A DNA stretch of 64,000 bases from Streptomyces prunicolor NBRC 13075 (GTDB lineage: Bacteria; Actinomycetota; Actinomycetes; Streptomycetales; Streptomycetaceae), in the NCBI RefSeq assembly GCF_000367365.1, contig NZ_BARF01000064.1, positions 107,621-171,620 of the forward strand, in the 5' to 3' direction. Below, in pieces: positions 1-7,064 of this stretch (the stretch's first letter is position 1; each line of letters begins with the position of its first letter). The translations under genes and the position numbers were made by a program. The notes below the pieces were generated by a model, which saw only the letters and a list, made by a program, of their open reading frames with translations, was not told where the DNA came from and did not search any database.

Positions 1-260
1 CCATCGGCGAGCGCTGCCTGGTCGGCGCCGAGGCGGGCGTAGGCATCGCGCTGGGCGACGAGTGCGTCGTCGAGGCCGGCCTCTACGTCACCGCCGGCAC
101 CCGCGTCACGATGCCCGACGGCCAGATCGTCAAGGCCCGCGAACTCTCCGGCGCCTCCAACATCCTCTTCCGCCGCAACTCGGTCACCGGCACGGTCGAG
201 GCCCGCCCGAACAACGCGGTCTGGGGCGGCCTGAACGAGATCCTGCACAGCCACAACTGA
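1..260 (+). CDS. dapD: Tetrahydrodipicolinate N-succinyltransferase, C-terminal part (cut by window edge)
   Basis: This is the last 85 residues of a gene that begins before the window; codons are read from base 3. The product resembles the C-terminal half of DapD, which succinylates tetrahydrodipicolinate in lysine and diaminopimelate synthesis in the cytoplasm. What is visible is the left-handed beta-helix style of hexapeptide repeats (IGERCLVGAEAGVGIALGD) followed by the closing segment VWGGLNEILHSHN. The gene ends at TGA 258-260 and is followed by a strong hairpin terminator. A dapA paralogue lies 2 kb downstream on the other strand, consistent with a lysine-pathway neighbourhood. The identification rests on the C-terminal fragment only. 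Confidence 0.8.
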   Translation, partial: IGERCLVGAEAGVGIALGDECVVEAGLYVTAGTRVTMPDGQIVKARELSGASNILFRRNSVTGTVEARPNNAVWGGLNEILHSHN

Positions 261-280
261 CCGGCGTCGTATGTGTGATG

Positions 281-311
281 GAGCGCCCTTCCGTTCGCCG
301 GAGGGGCGCTC
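281..311. terminator. Hairpin terminator after dapD
   Basis: A 13-bp stem (281-293 with 299-311, one G-U pair) closes a TTCGC loop 20 bases after the dapD stop. There is no T-run, as is usual for high-GC actinobacterial terminators. It separates dapD from the sigma-factor gene. Confidence 0.7.
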
Positions 312-454
312 ACCTGTGTCGGGCCGAGGCGGACGGAATTTTCGCGCGCCGAACTTTCTCGCGCCCACAGGCATAGCGGAAGCTGTCCCCACGCGTCCCA
401 AGGATCACAGGGGCGGGGCATCGTGTGCCGTCGGGGAAGTGAGTGAAGGTGACG

Positions 455-1012
455 ATGGATGCCGAAGGGCTGGAAGGTTTCCGGGACTTCGTGGACAACA
501 GGTCGTCGGCGCTGCTGAGGACCGCCGTGCTGCTCAGCGGGGGAGACCGGTACGCCGGTGAGGATCTGCTGCAGAACGCGCTGGCCAAGGCGGCCGGGCG
601 GTGGGAGCGGATCGACGAACCCGAGGCGTATGTACGGCAGATCCTCTACCGGCAGCAGGTCAGCCGGTGGCGGCTGAAGTGGCGAAGACGCGAACTGACC
701 GTCGCCGAACCGCCGGAGACCCGCGCGGACACGGACGCCTCGTCCGCCGCCGAGCTGCGCGTCGTGATGCGCGAGGCGCTGTCCCGGCTCACCGCCCACC
801 AGCGCACCGTCCTCGTGCTGCGCTACTTCGAGGACCTGCCGGAGGCCGACGTGGCCCGGCTGCTGGGCTGTTCCGTCGGCACCGTACGGTCCACCACCCA
901 CCGCTCCCTCGCCCGACTGCGCGTCCTCGCACCGGAGTTGGCCGCCCTGGGCCCGGCCGACGCCGAATTCCGGTCGTCCCGTGACCACTCGCCCGTGGAG
1001 GTGCGCCCGTGA
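455..1012 (+). CDS. SigE-family ECF RNA polymerase sigma factor
   Basis: A 185-residue cytoplasmic sigma factor that would direct RNA polymerase to a small set of promoters. Region 2 lies at about residues 10-75 (core-binding GEDLLQNALAKA, DNA-melting WERIDEPEAYVR). Region 4 is at about 105-165, with the helix-turn-helix EADVARLLGCSVGTVRSTTH. This layout fits the SigE family of Streptomyces ECF factors. ATG 455 is chosen because AAGG at 446-449 is 5 bases upstream; an in-frame GTG at 443 is the alternative. The stop overlaps the start of the next gene by 4 bases (GTGA), so the pair is translationally coupled. The partner is a single-pass membrane protein and may control the sigma factor, although it has no recognisable zinc anti-sigma motif. 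Confidence 0.88.
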   Translation: MDAEGLEGFRDFVDNRSSALLRTAVLLSGGDRYAGEDLLQNALAKAAGRWERIDEPEAYVRQILYRQQVSRWRLKWRRRELTVAEPPETRADTDASSAAELRVVMREALSRLTAHQRTVLVLRYFEDLPEADVARLLGCSVGTVRSTTHRSLARLRVLAPELAALGPADAEFRSSRDHSPVEVRP

Positions 1013-2244
1013 ACGTCGACGATCTCCTGCGCGACACGTTGCGCGAGCAGGCCGCCGAACAGCCCCCGGCGGGACCGGGGTTCGCCGACTGGGTGCTGGC
1101 CGTCCGCCGGCGCCGCCGTACCCGAAGGCTCGTGACCGTCGTCGCCGCCGCGGTCGCCGTGGCCGCCGTCGCGGTGGGCGTGCCGCTGCTCGACTCGGGG
1201 AAGAGTGACGTCCGTCCGTCGGGTGTGGTGGGCCGGGACAGGACGAGCGCCCACCCGGACCAGTCGCCGCCGCGCGAGCTGATCGCCGCCGGGAGCACGG
1301 CACTTGCCGCCTACTACATCCCGACCACGGTCAAGAAGTCGGCCACGGAAAAGGTCACCGAGCGCACCTACTGGCTGTTCGACCGCAAGAGCGGCACCTA
1401 TGTGAAGGCCCCCAAGTGGTCGTTCGTCGCCGTCGCCCCGGGCATGAAGACCGCCGCCGTCCTGGAGCGCACCCTGCCCGCCTCCCGGATCGGCCTGCTC
1501 GACCTGGCCACCGGCGAGGTGAAGCGGTGGATGCCGGTCGGTCACAAGGCCGGTGGGCTGTCGTTCTCGGCCGACGGCCGGAAACTGGTCGCCACGACCT
1601 ACACCTACAACCCCGACGCGAACTTCCAACCGGCGGACCCCAATGTCGGGGAGCCCGAAAAGCCGTCGAGCCGCACCGGTTTCTACGTCTTCGACGTAGC
1701 CTCCGGCAAGAGCACCTGGGGCGGGGTCGCGGTCGGCGGCCAGCGGGCGGACGGCCTGAACACCCTCATCAACAACCGCCAGGACTTCGCCTTCACCTCC
1801 GACGACAGATACGTCTGGGCCGGCGTCCCCTCCGAGGAAGTCAACAAGCTGTTCTACGATTTCACCGGCGCCGAGGTCCCCGCGCCGCAGAACGGCGACA
1901 AGTACCTGGTCTCGTACATCGACGCGGGACTGTCCCCCGACGGCAAGCACGTCGCCGGTGACTTCGCGGGGGAGGCGTGGACCACCTCGTCGTACGTCAT
2001 CGACTCCGCCACCGGCGAGAAGACCGAGATCCACGGGCAGGAGCTGCTCGCCTGGGCCGACGACAAGTCGCTCGTCGCCTGGGACATCGGGAAGGGGGAT
2101 TCCGGGGCGGGCAAGAGCGAGTTCCACGCGCGGCTCGTGCTGGTCACCATCGGCAGCGACAAAGAAGTACCGCTGAGCGGCTTCCTGGGAGGCAGCACGG
2201 ACGTCAGCGCCGGACGGTGGAAGCCCGTCTTCGCCCAACGCTGA
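1009..2244 (+). CDS. Single-pass membrane protein with extracytoplasmic beta-propeller-like domain, sigma-factor partner
   Basis: A 411-residue protein with a short cytoplasmic N-terminus (about 1-40, ending in an RRRRRTRR cluster), one membrane helix at about 41-61, and a large outside domain of about 330 residues. The outside part has WD40/TolB-like blades (for example SFSADGRKLVATTY, GLSPDGKHVAGDF), so it is probably a beta-propeller. GTG 1009 overlaps the sigma-factor stop by 4 bases, so both proteins are probably made together. The topology matches membrane partners of SigE-type factors, which pass an envelope signal to the sigma factor. That role is inferred from context. No HxxxCxxC zinc anti-sigma motif is visible. 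Confidence 0.75.
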   Translation: MNVDDLLRDTLREQAAEQPPAGPGFADWVLAVRRRRRTRRLVTVVAAAVAVAAVAVGVPLLDSGKSDVRPSGVVGRDRTSAHPDQSPPRELIAAGSTALAAYYIPTTVKKSATEKVTERTYWLFDRKSGTYVKAPKWSFVAVAPGMKTAAVLERTLPASRIGLLDLATGEVKRWMPVGHKAGGLSFSADGRKLVATTYTYNPDANFQPADPNVGEPEKPSSRTGFYVFDVASGKSTWGGVAVGGQRADGLNTLINNRQDFAFTSDDRYVWAGVPSEEVNKLFYDFTGAEVPAPQNGDKYLVSYIDAGLSPDGKHVAGDFAGEAWTTSSYVIDSATGEKTEIHGQELLAWADDKSLVAWDIGKGDSGAGKSEFHARLVLVTIGSDKEVPLSGFLGGSTDVSAGRWKPVFAQR

Positions 2245-2251
2245 CCGAACA

Positions 2252-2266
2252 GCGCCGACTTGGCGC
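2252..2266. terminator. Short hairpin between convergent genes
   Basis: A 5-bp GC stem (GCGCC 2252-2256 with GGCGC 2262-2266) lies in the 31-base gap between the convergent membrane-protein and dapA genes. It could end transcription from both sides, but it is weak. Confidence 0.35.
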
Positions 2267-2275
2267 CCGGTCCGG

Positions 2276-3181
2276 TCATACGGCGATGAACTCCTCGTAC
2301 GCCGCCCGCAGCCCGTCGACCGTATCCCGGCCGGCGGGCCGCAGCGGGGCCCGGACCGAACCCCCGGGCAGGCCCAGCGAGTTGAGCAGCGCCTTGACCG
2401 TCACGGTGCCGGGCAGTCCCGCCGCCATCAGCAACTCGATGAGCGGCGTGGCACGTTGTTGGAGGCGGGCGGACACGGGGGTGTCGCCCGCCTCGAACGC
2501 GTCCAGGATCGCCCGGAGTTGAGCCGGGACCACGTTCGCGACGGTACTCACATAACCCGCCCCGCCCACCGCGTACAGCGCGAGGATGTGCTCGTCGCAG
2601 CCCGCGTAATACGCCAACTCCGTTCTGCCCAAGACCTTTTGGACGCCCAGGAAGTCGTAGGAACAGTCCTTGACCGCGACGATCCTGGGGTGCTCGGCGA
2701 GCCGGATCATCGTCTCCGGTTCGATACGGGTGCCGGTGCGGCCCGGGATGTCGTAGAGCACGAGGGGCAGTCCCGAGGCGTCGGCTACCTCGCGGAAATG
2801 TGCCTCCAGGGCGTCCTGCGGGGGTCGGCTGTAGTACGGCGAGACCACCAACACCCCGTCCGCGCCCGCCTTTTCGGCCTGCCGGGCGAGTTCCACGGTG
2901 TGCCGGGTGTCGAAGGTGCCCACGCCGGAGACGAGCGGTACCCGATCGCCGACGGCCTCGCGGACGGCCGTGATCAGCGCCGACTTCTCCGCGTCCGTCG
3001 TGGTCGGCGACTCACCGGTAGTCCCGGACAACACGAGCCCGTCACAGCCCTCCGACACCAGCCGCGCGGCGAGGAGTTGAGCACCGGGGAGGTCGAGTTC
3101 CCCTGCCTCCGTGAAGGGGGTGATCATCGCGCACAGGGCGCGGCCGAAAGGGGGTGGGGCGGAGGGGGCCGTGTGTGTCAT
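2276..3181 (-). CDS. dapA: 4-hydroxy-tetrahydrodipicolinate synthase family protein
   Basis: A 301-residue class I aldolase-type TIM barrel. DapA condenses pyruvate with aspartate semialdehyde in the lysine pathway. The expected elements are present in order: GTTGES phosphate/substrate loop (about residue 55), YYSRPPQ with the catalytic tyrosine (about 118), YDIPGRTG (about 145), and the Schiff-base lysine in VAVKD (about 173). Streptomyces often carry more than one dapA paralogue, so this could be the lysine enzyme or a related aldolase; nearness to dapD favours lysine. The start is uncertain. ATG 3181 gives a normal-length protein but has no clear ribosome binding site, while a GTG at 3214 sits behind AGAAGAA. 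It is divergent from lipB across 75 bases. Confidence 0.8.
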   Translation of the reverse strand: MTHTAPSAPPPFGRALCAMITPFTEAGELDLPGAQLLAARLVSEGCDGLVLSGTTGESPTTTDAEKSALITAVREAVGDRVPLVSGVGTFDTRHTVELARQAEKAGADGVLVVSPYYSRPPQDALEAHFREVADASGLPLVLYDIPGRTGTRIEPETMIRLAEHPRIVAVKDCSYDFLGVQKVLGRTELAYYAGCDEHILALYAVGGAGYVSTVANVVPAQLRAILDAFEAGDTPVSARLQQRATPLIELLMAAGLPGTVTVKALLNSLGLPGGSVRAPLRPAGRDTVDGLRAAYEEFIAV

Positions 3182-3256
3182 AGGAGTAGTCTCGGCAGAA
3201 CGACAGTGAAGCACTACTTAATTCTTCTGCCAGGTACCGATAAGGAATGCTGCGCA

Positions 3257-4003
3257 ATGGGTGACGCGGGCACAGGCCACATGGACGCGGGTCACATGGA
3301 TACAGGCCACATGGACGCGGGCCACATGGGCATGGGTGACATCGAGCGGATCGACCTCGGCGAGGTCCCGTACGAGGAGGCCGTCGAGCGGATGACCCGC
3401 TGGGTCGGGCAGCGCCGCGCCGGCGAGATCCCGGACCGCCTCGCCCTGCTCACCCACCCGCCCGTCATCACCTACAGCGCCCGCACCCTGCCCGCCGAAC
3501 TCCCCACCGACTCCCCGATCCCCCTGATCCCCGTCGACCGCGGCGGCCAGGCCACCTACCACGGCCCCGGCCAGCTGATCGGCTACCTGGTCCTCAACCT
3601 CCGCGAGCGCGGCCCCGGCGACATCGTGCGCCAGGTCGAGAACGCCCTGATCGACGCCTGCGCCACCCTCGGTTTCGAGACGCTACGACGGGACACCCCG
3701 CCCGGCGCCCAGTCCCTGGTCGGCGTCTGGACCCCGGCCGGGGAGAAGCTCGCCTCGATCGGCATGCTCCCCCACTCTCGGCTTCGCTCGAGCGGGAGGG
3801 GCCCCCATCGGGGCGGCGTGACGAGCCACGGCTTCGCCCTCAACATCACGTCGGACCTTGCGGAGTTCACCCGTTTCACGGCTTGCGGCCTGCCCGGTGT
3901 GACGATGACCTCCCTCGCCGAACTCGCTGCGTTCCAGGGCCGGTTGGCCCCCTCGGAGGCGGAGGTCAGGGACGCGGTGGCGAAGGCGGTGGGGGCGGCG
4001 TGA
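3257..4003 (+). CDS. lipB: Octanoyltransferase with unusual N-terminus and an in-frame repeat insertion
   Basis: A 248-residue LipB, which moves octanoyl groups from acyl carrier protein to lipoyl domains in the cytoplasm. Family features seen: RGGQATYHGPGQL (about 95-107), the catalytic lysine in GEKLASIG (about 164), TSHGFALNI, and the catalytic cysteine in FTACGLPG. Two things are odd. Residues 7-26 are four copies of a five-residue G-H-M-x-x unit. Residues 170-184 come from a palindromic Streptomyces repeat inserted between the lysine motif and the GVTSHGF strand, where other LipB proteins have only a short turn. AAGGA at 3242-3246 precedes ATG 3257, but every repeat unit also holds an in-frame ATG, so the true start may be later. 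The stop overlaps the next gene (GTGA). Confidence 0.85.
   Translation: MGDAGTGHMDAGHMDTGHMDAGHMGMGDIERIDLGEVPYEEAVERMTRWVGQRRAGEIPDRLALLTHPPVITYSARTLPAELPTDSPIPLIPVDRGGQATYHGPGQLIGYLVLNLRERGPGDIVRQVENALIDACATLGFETLRRDTPPGAQSLVGVWTPAGEKLASIGMLPHSRLRSSGRGPHRGGVTSHGFALNITSDLAEFTRFTACGLPGVTMTSLAELAAFQGRLAPSEAEVRDAVAKAVGAA
3275..3334 (+). repeat. Four tandem 15-bp units inside lipB
   Basis: Units at 3275-3289, 3290-3304, 3305-3319 and 3320-3334 each read GGx CAC ATG then two codons. Units 1 and 3 are identical. The array adds histidine- and methionine-rich residues and four extra in-frame ATG codons at the N-terminus of LipB. Confidence 0.9.
3764..3808 (+). repeat. Streptomyces palindromic intergenic-type repeat inserted in lipB
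   Basis: These 45 bp (exactly 15 codons) begin ATGCTCCCCCACTCTCGG and end GGGAGGGGCCCCCAT. I recognise this hairpin-forming sequence, with its internal GGCTTCGCTCGAGCGGG, as a repeat seen many times between genes in Streptomyces. Here it lies inside a coding sequence and keeps the frame. Confidence 0.75.
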
Positions 4004-4605
4004 CGGGGCGCGGCGACAGGGAGGATCCCGCCCGCCACTACGACGACGGAGTCCCGCTGGCCCGTTTCACCGACCGTGTGCTCGTGGTCTGCTCCCGCTG
4101 CGGGGGCCGCGCCCTCGTGGTCCCGCGCCCCGGTGTGCCCGTGCCCCGGTACGCCATGGAACTGCTGTACCAGCCACGCCGGTTGGCGTGCGCCGAGTGC
4201 GGGGCCGTCGCCGACCGGGAGGCCGACATGCGGGACAACGCCCTGGTCGGCGCCGAGCCGGGCGGCACCGAGGACCCCTTCTTCCGGCGACCGCTCTGGC
4301 TCCAGACCCGCTGCGTCGGCCACATCCTGTGGGCCTACAACGAGGAACACACCGACGCCCTCTCGGCGTACGTGGGCGCGCGGTTGCGCGAGCGCGGCAG
4401 GCTGTCGCCGACCCTGGCGATGTTCGCGCGGCTCCCGGCCTGGATGAAGACCGCCGAGCACCGAGGCGAGATCCTGACCGGCCTGAAGACGCTCCTGGAC
4501 CTGGCCGAACGCAGCGCCCCCGCCGACCGGTCCGACGCCTCCCACGAACGCGGCGACCGCCCGCGCCGTCAACGCAGCGTGTACTTCCGGGGCGGCCCGT
4601 ACTGA
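4000..4605 (+). CDS. Conserved actinobacterial protein with two CxxC zinc knuckles
   Basis: A 201-residue soluble protein starting at GTG 4000, which overlaps the lipB stop by 4 bases (GTGA). CSRCGG (about residue 31) and CAECGA (about 64) form a likely zinc ribbon. The rest is helical, with WLQTRCVGHILWAYNEEH in the middle and a basic C-terminus. I recognise it only as a conserved hypothetical of the TFIIB-type zinc-ribbon annotation group. Its partner and reaction are unknown, and the coupling to lipB may be incidental. Confidence 0.7.
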   Translation: MTGRGDREDPARHYDDGVPLARFTDRVLVVCSRCGGRALVVPRPGVPVPRYAMELLYQPRRLACAECGAVADREADMRDNALVGAEPGGTEDPFFRRPLWLQTRCVGHILWAYNEEHTDALSAYVGARLRERGRLSPTLAMFARLPAWMKTAEHRGEILTGLKTLLDLAERSAPADRSDASHERGDRPRRQRSVYFRGGPY

Positions 4606-4637
4606 CCGGCCCTGCGACCTGATCCACTGGACAGGCC

Positions 4638-4913
4638 CTAGCCCAGGGAGCAACTCGTCTTCTGGGCGGGGGAGGATCCGCAGCCGTCGTCCGGAATGGC
4701 GAGGACGAGGCGGGAGATCCCGAACGCCAGCGCCCCCAGGATCACCGCGGACGCCACGACGTGTGCCGCGCGCGTCCAGCGTGCGTTCCAGTAGGTCCGG
4801 GCGATGCCGAGGAGCAGCGCCGCGAGCAGCCAGACGAACAGACCGACCACCGAGATGATGATGACCCCGAACGTGTGCACAGGGGCACGATGCCCGTGGG
4901 CGACCACGATCAC
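4638..4913 (-). CDS. Small two-helix membrane protein
   Basis: A 91-residue protein with hydrophobic helices at about 16-39 and 49-72 joined by a basic loop (RTYWNARWTRAA). The tail holds two cysteines that could form an outside disulphide. The start is GTG 4913 with a weak purine stretch upstream. It is convergent with the zinc-knuckle gene. No family is recognised; its role is unknown. Confidence 0.55.
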   Translation of the reverse strand: MIVVAHGHRAPVHTFGVIIISVVGLFVWLLAALLLGIARTYWNARWTRAAHVVASAVILGALAFGISRLVLAIPDDGCGSSPAQKTSCSLG

Positions 4914-5035
4914 GCTTACCGACGCCCCCGTCCCGGGGTCAAGGCCCTATGTCCAATTGGCCCCTTCATGGGTCACCATGGCCAGGAAGGTCACAGACGT
5001 GGGAAGTTGATCGACCCCTGGTCACGGGAGGCGTC

Positions 5036-5164
5036 ATGAAGCTCGGCAAGGCACTGGCCACCGGAGTCGCCGAAGAGCGGCCGCAGATCCACGACGAAGA
5101 ACTCGAACTCCCCGAGGAGATCAAGGAATTGAAGGCGCCCGAAGAGGTTCCGGCCGCCCGATGA
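5036..5164 (+). CDS. 42-residue acidic small protein
   Basis: An ATG at 5036 sits 5 bases behind a strong GGGAGG site and opens a 42-codon frame ending at TGA 5162-5164. The product starts with a basic segment (MKLGKALATGVAEERPQ) and continues as a very acidic helix-former (DEELELPEEIKELKAPEEV). The stop overlaps the start of the next gene as ATGA, so the two are coupled. The strong ribosome site and the coupling argue that it is real. No family is recognised. It could be a small regulator or binding partner of the cysteine-rich protein that follows. Confidence 0.65.
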   Translation: MKLGKALATGVAEERPQIHDEELELPEEIKELKAPEEVPAAR

Positions 5165-5868
5165 GGCTGCGGCTCCCCGAGGAACGTCCGACGGAGCCGC
5201 CGACCGGATTCAAGATCGCCCACCCGGTGCTGTCCCAGGACGGCACCCGGGCCGGGTTCACCGGTGTGTCGCTGGGCGGCGCGCTGCCGTACGGAGTCGT
5301 GGCCGACGCGTCCTGCGTCTACGGCCGCCGCCACCGTTCGCCCGCGCGGCGCTGCGACTGCGGCTTCCACTGTGTGCACGAACGGGCAACCGCGGAAGCC
5401 CTGTTGTGCGTCGCCGAGCACCGCGCGGCGGTCCTCCTCGACATCACCGTCCTCGGCACCTACATCCGTTTCGAACTCGGCTTCCGCTACGCCCGCCAGC
5501 GCGTCCGCGCCGCCACCGTCGGCCCCTGCGCCTGCGGCGCGCGAGCCGTCGCGCTCGCCGACGCCGGTTGGGGCAGGCCCGGTTGGCGCGCCCTGGCCGC
5601 CGCGTGCGCGGGCTGTGTCCGCGGCCGTACGTCCGTCTCGCTCGCCACGTTCGCCCGGCTGGCCGGGGACGGGCTGCGGGTGGTGGCCGGGAGCGGCGAC
5701 CCAGGAGAATCGGGAGATTCAGGAGACCCGGCGGCGACCGTCGACCCCGGGCTTCCCGAAGGGCTCGGTGTGCCCGAACTCGTCGCGGAGGCCGCCCTGT
5801 TGCAGGCCCGGCTCGACTGGTTCCAGAGCCGGTTGGCGCGGTTGGAAGGGGGCGGGGCGGAGCAGTAG
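5161..5868 (+). CDS. Cysteine-rich conserved protein of unknown function
   Basis: A 235-residue protein coupled (ATGA) to the 42-residue gene. Residues about 45-85 carry YGRRHRSPARRCDCGFHCVH; about 105-125 a hydrophobic AVLLDITVLGTYIRFELGF; about 133-139 CACG; and about 155-160 CAGC. The spacing of the CxCG, CxCG and CxxC elements suggests one or two metal sites. A low-complexity gap with a GDPGESGDSGDP stretch precedes a C-terminal coiled-coil-like helix (about 205-230). The CDCG segment followed by a strand with a conserved glycine resembles an actinobacterial family of unknown function. No catalytic motif is visible. Confidence 0.65.
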   Translation: MRLRLPEERPTEPPTGFKIAHPVLSQDGTRAGFTGVSLGGALPYGVVADASCVYGRRHRSPARRCDCGFHCVHERATAEALLCVAEHRAAVLLDITVLGTYIRFELGFRYARQRVRAATVGPCACGARAVALADAGWGRPGWRALAAACAGCVRGRTSVSLATFARLAGDGLRVVAGSGDPGESGDSGDPAATVDPGLPEGLGVPELVAEAALLQARLDWFQSRLARLEGGGAEQ

Positions 5869-5878
5869 GGAGCGGGCC

Positions 5879-5909
5879 TTGACCTCAACTTTGGTCGAGG
5901 TTGAAGGCT
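5879..5909 (+). promoter_or_regulatory. MerR-type promoter for the two-domain monooxygenase gene
   Basis: TTGACC (5879-5884) and AAGGCT (5904-5909) are separated by 19 bp, the stretched spacing used by MerR-family activators. A near-perfect palindrome fills the spacer: ACCTCAAC 5882-5889 against GTCGAGGT 5894-5901. This arrangement is a hallmark of MerR-family control. No MerR gene is adjacent; the only one in the window is at 58 kb. Confidence 0.6.
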
Positions 5910-5948
5910 GGTCGGTGCACACACCCGTACCGAGCACCGGAGGCCCGC

Positions 5949-6656
5949 ATGACCACCCGCCGAACCGACTCCCACCCCGACCTCGCCGACCCTCGCGTCG
6001 GCGCCCCCTTCTTCAGCACCTGGCGCGTGGGAACACCGCTGCGCCAACGGCAGTCCGTCGAGGCGATCGCCGGTGCCTGGGAGCGCCGCCCCTGGCCCGC
6101 CGACAACCTCCTCGGCTACCACGTGTACTCCGGCCACGACGCCTCCACCCTGCTGCACTACTCGCAGTGGACGAGCGAGCCGGCGTACGAGGCCTTCGTC
6201 AAGACCCGCCGCCAGGAGCGCGTCGACGAGATCGACACCGCCGTACCGGGCATCGAGCGGCTCGGCCTCGGCCGCTACCGGCACTACCGCAGCGGCGGCC
6301 CGGCGGACCGGGGTGGCCGTGTCCCCGGCTGCATCGTGATCGTGGACATCGAGTTCGAGGGCCCCGACCCCGACCGCCAACGCGCCTGGGTGGACGCCGT
6401 GTTCGAGGCCCTGGAGAACGAACCCGCGCCGCACCCCGGCGGCATCTCCGCCCACTTCCACCTCTCCACCGACGGCACCCGCGTCCTCAACTACGCCGAG
6501 TGGGACAGCGCCCAGTCCCACATCGAGGCCCTCGCGGCCCCCGGCGACGGCATCGGCTCCGCCACCGCGCTGTGGCAACGCGTCCAGACCTGGCCGGGGT
6601 TGAAGAGCACGACGGTCAGCCGCTACGACCACGCCCTCGGGCTCGTCCCCGACTGA
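5949..6656 (+). CDS. Protein with two antibiotic-biosynthesis-monooxygenase-like (ABM) domains
   Basis: A 235-residue soluble protein made of two ferredoxin-like halves, about 20-115 and 125-230. Each half has the ABM-type pattern of a beta-alpha-beta fold with a late LHYSQWTSEPAYEAF or LNYAEWDSAQSHIEAL motif. Members of this fold include quinone-forming oxygenases and heme-degrading or stress proteins; the substrate here cannot be told. GGAGG lies 5 bases before ATG 5949. The promoter upstream has MerR-type spacing, so expression is probably triggered by a small molecule or redox signal. It ends 1 base before the convergent small gene. Confidence 0.75.
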   Translation: MTTRRTDSHPDLADPRVGAPFFSTWRVGTPLRQRQSVEAIAGAWERRPWPADNLLGYHVYSGHDASTLLHYSQWTSEPAYEAFVKTRRQERVDEIDTAVPGIERLGLGRYRHYRSGGPADRGGRVPGCIVIVDIEFEGPDPDRQRAWVDAVFEALENEPAPHPGGISAHFHLSTDGTRVLNYAEWDSAQSHIEALAAPGDGIGSATALWQRVQTWPGLKSTTVSRYDHALGLVPD

Positions 6657-6896
6657 TCACGGGGCTTCGGCGCGGTACCGGTGGTGCTCGGCCTCGGCGC
6701 TCGCGTCCAGGTACGTCGCCTGCTGCCACCGGGCGATGTCGTAACCGTCGTTCTCGCGCCAGACGTGAACGATGCCGCAGAGCTGGTTCCAGTACTCCCT
6801 GATCATGCCGAGTCGCCGCTTCTCCTTGGCGATCCGCTCGCTCTCGGTCGGCGCCGGGGCGGGAGCGAGCGGTCGGGCCGAGGGGTCGGCGCTCAT
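6657..6896 (-). CDS. 79-residue conserved small protein, function unknown
   Basis: A short soluble protein with a proline/alanine-rich N-terminus (about 1-18) and a helical, tryptophan-bearing core (IREYWNQLCGIVHVWRENDG, ARWQQATYLDAS). AGGGGGA lies 8 bases before ATG 6896. It abuts the stop of the convergent ABM gene. No function is recognised. Confidence 0.55.
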   Translation of the reverse strand: MSADPSARPLAPAPAPTESERIAKEKRRLGMIREYWNQLCGIVHVWRENDGYDIARWQQATYLDASAEAEHHRYRAEAP

Positions 6897-7018
6897 CAGT
6901 GGGTCCCCCTGGTCGATGTGGCGTCGTGGCGTCGCCCCCCCGCGGAGCGGGACCCGCCAAGAATGGCCCCCCGGCAACTCCCCCCGACAGCTCGCCCCGG
7001 CACCCCCCCCACCGACAA

Positions 7019-7054
7019 TCTCACCCCCCTGGACAAAAAAAGTGTTCGGTGAGA
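7019..7054 (+). promoter_or_regulatory. Inverted repeat before the ArsR-type gene
   Basis: TCTCACC (7019-7025) and GGTGAGA (7048-7054) are perfect inverted copies flanking an A7 tract, just upstream of ATG 7065. It could be an autoregulatory operator of the winged-helix regulator; this is based on position only. Confidence 0.35.
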
Positions 7055-7064
7055 CGGTGGACGC

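Noticed and set aside
2276..3181. Assigning this gene to sugar-acid breakdown like the other two DapA-fold genes
   Set aside because: Its motifs (GTTGES, YYSRPPQ, YDIPGRTG) are closer to true DapA and it lies near dapD, far from the sugar operons.
3275..3334. CRISPR-like short repeats
   Set aside because: The units are 15 bp with no spacers and are in frame with lipB; no cas genes occur anywhere in the window.
5949..6656. Part of an antibiotic biosynthesis cluster
   Set aside because: The ABM fold is common in stress proteins and no other natural-product genes lie nearby.
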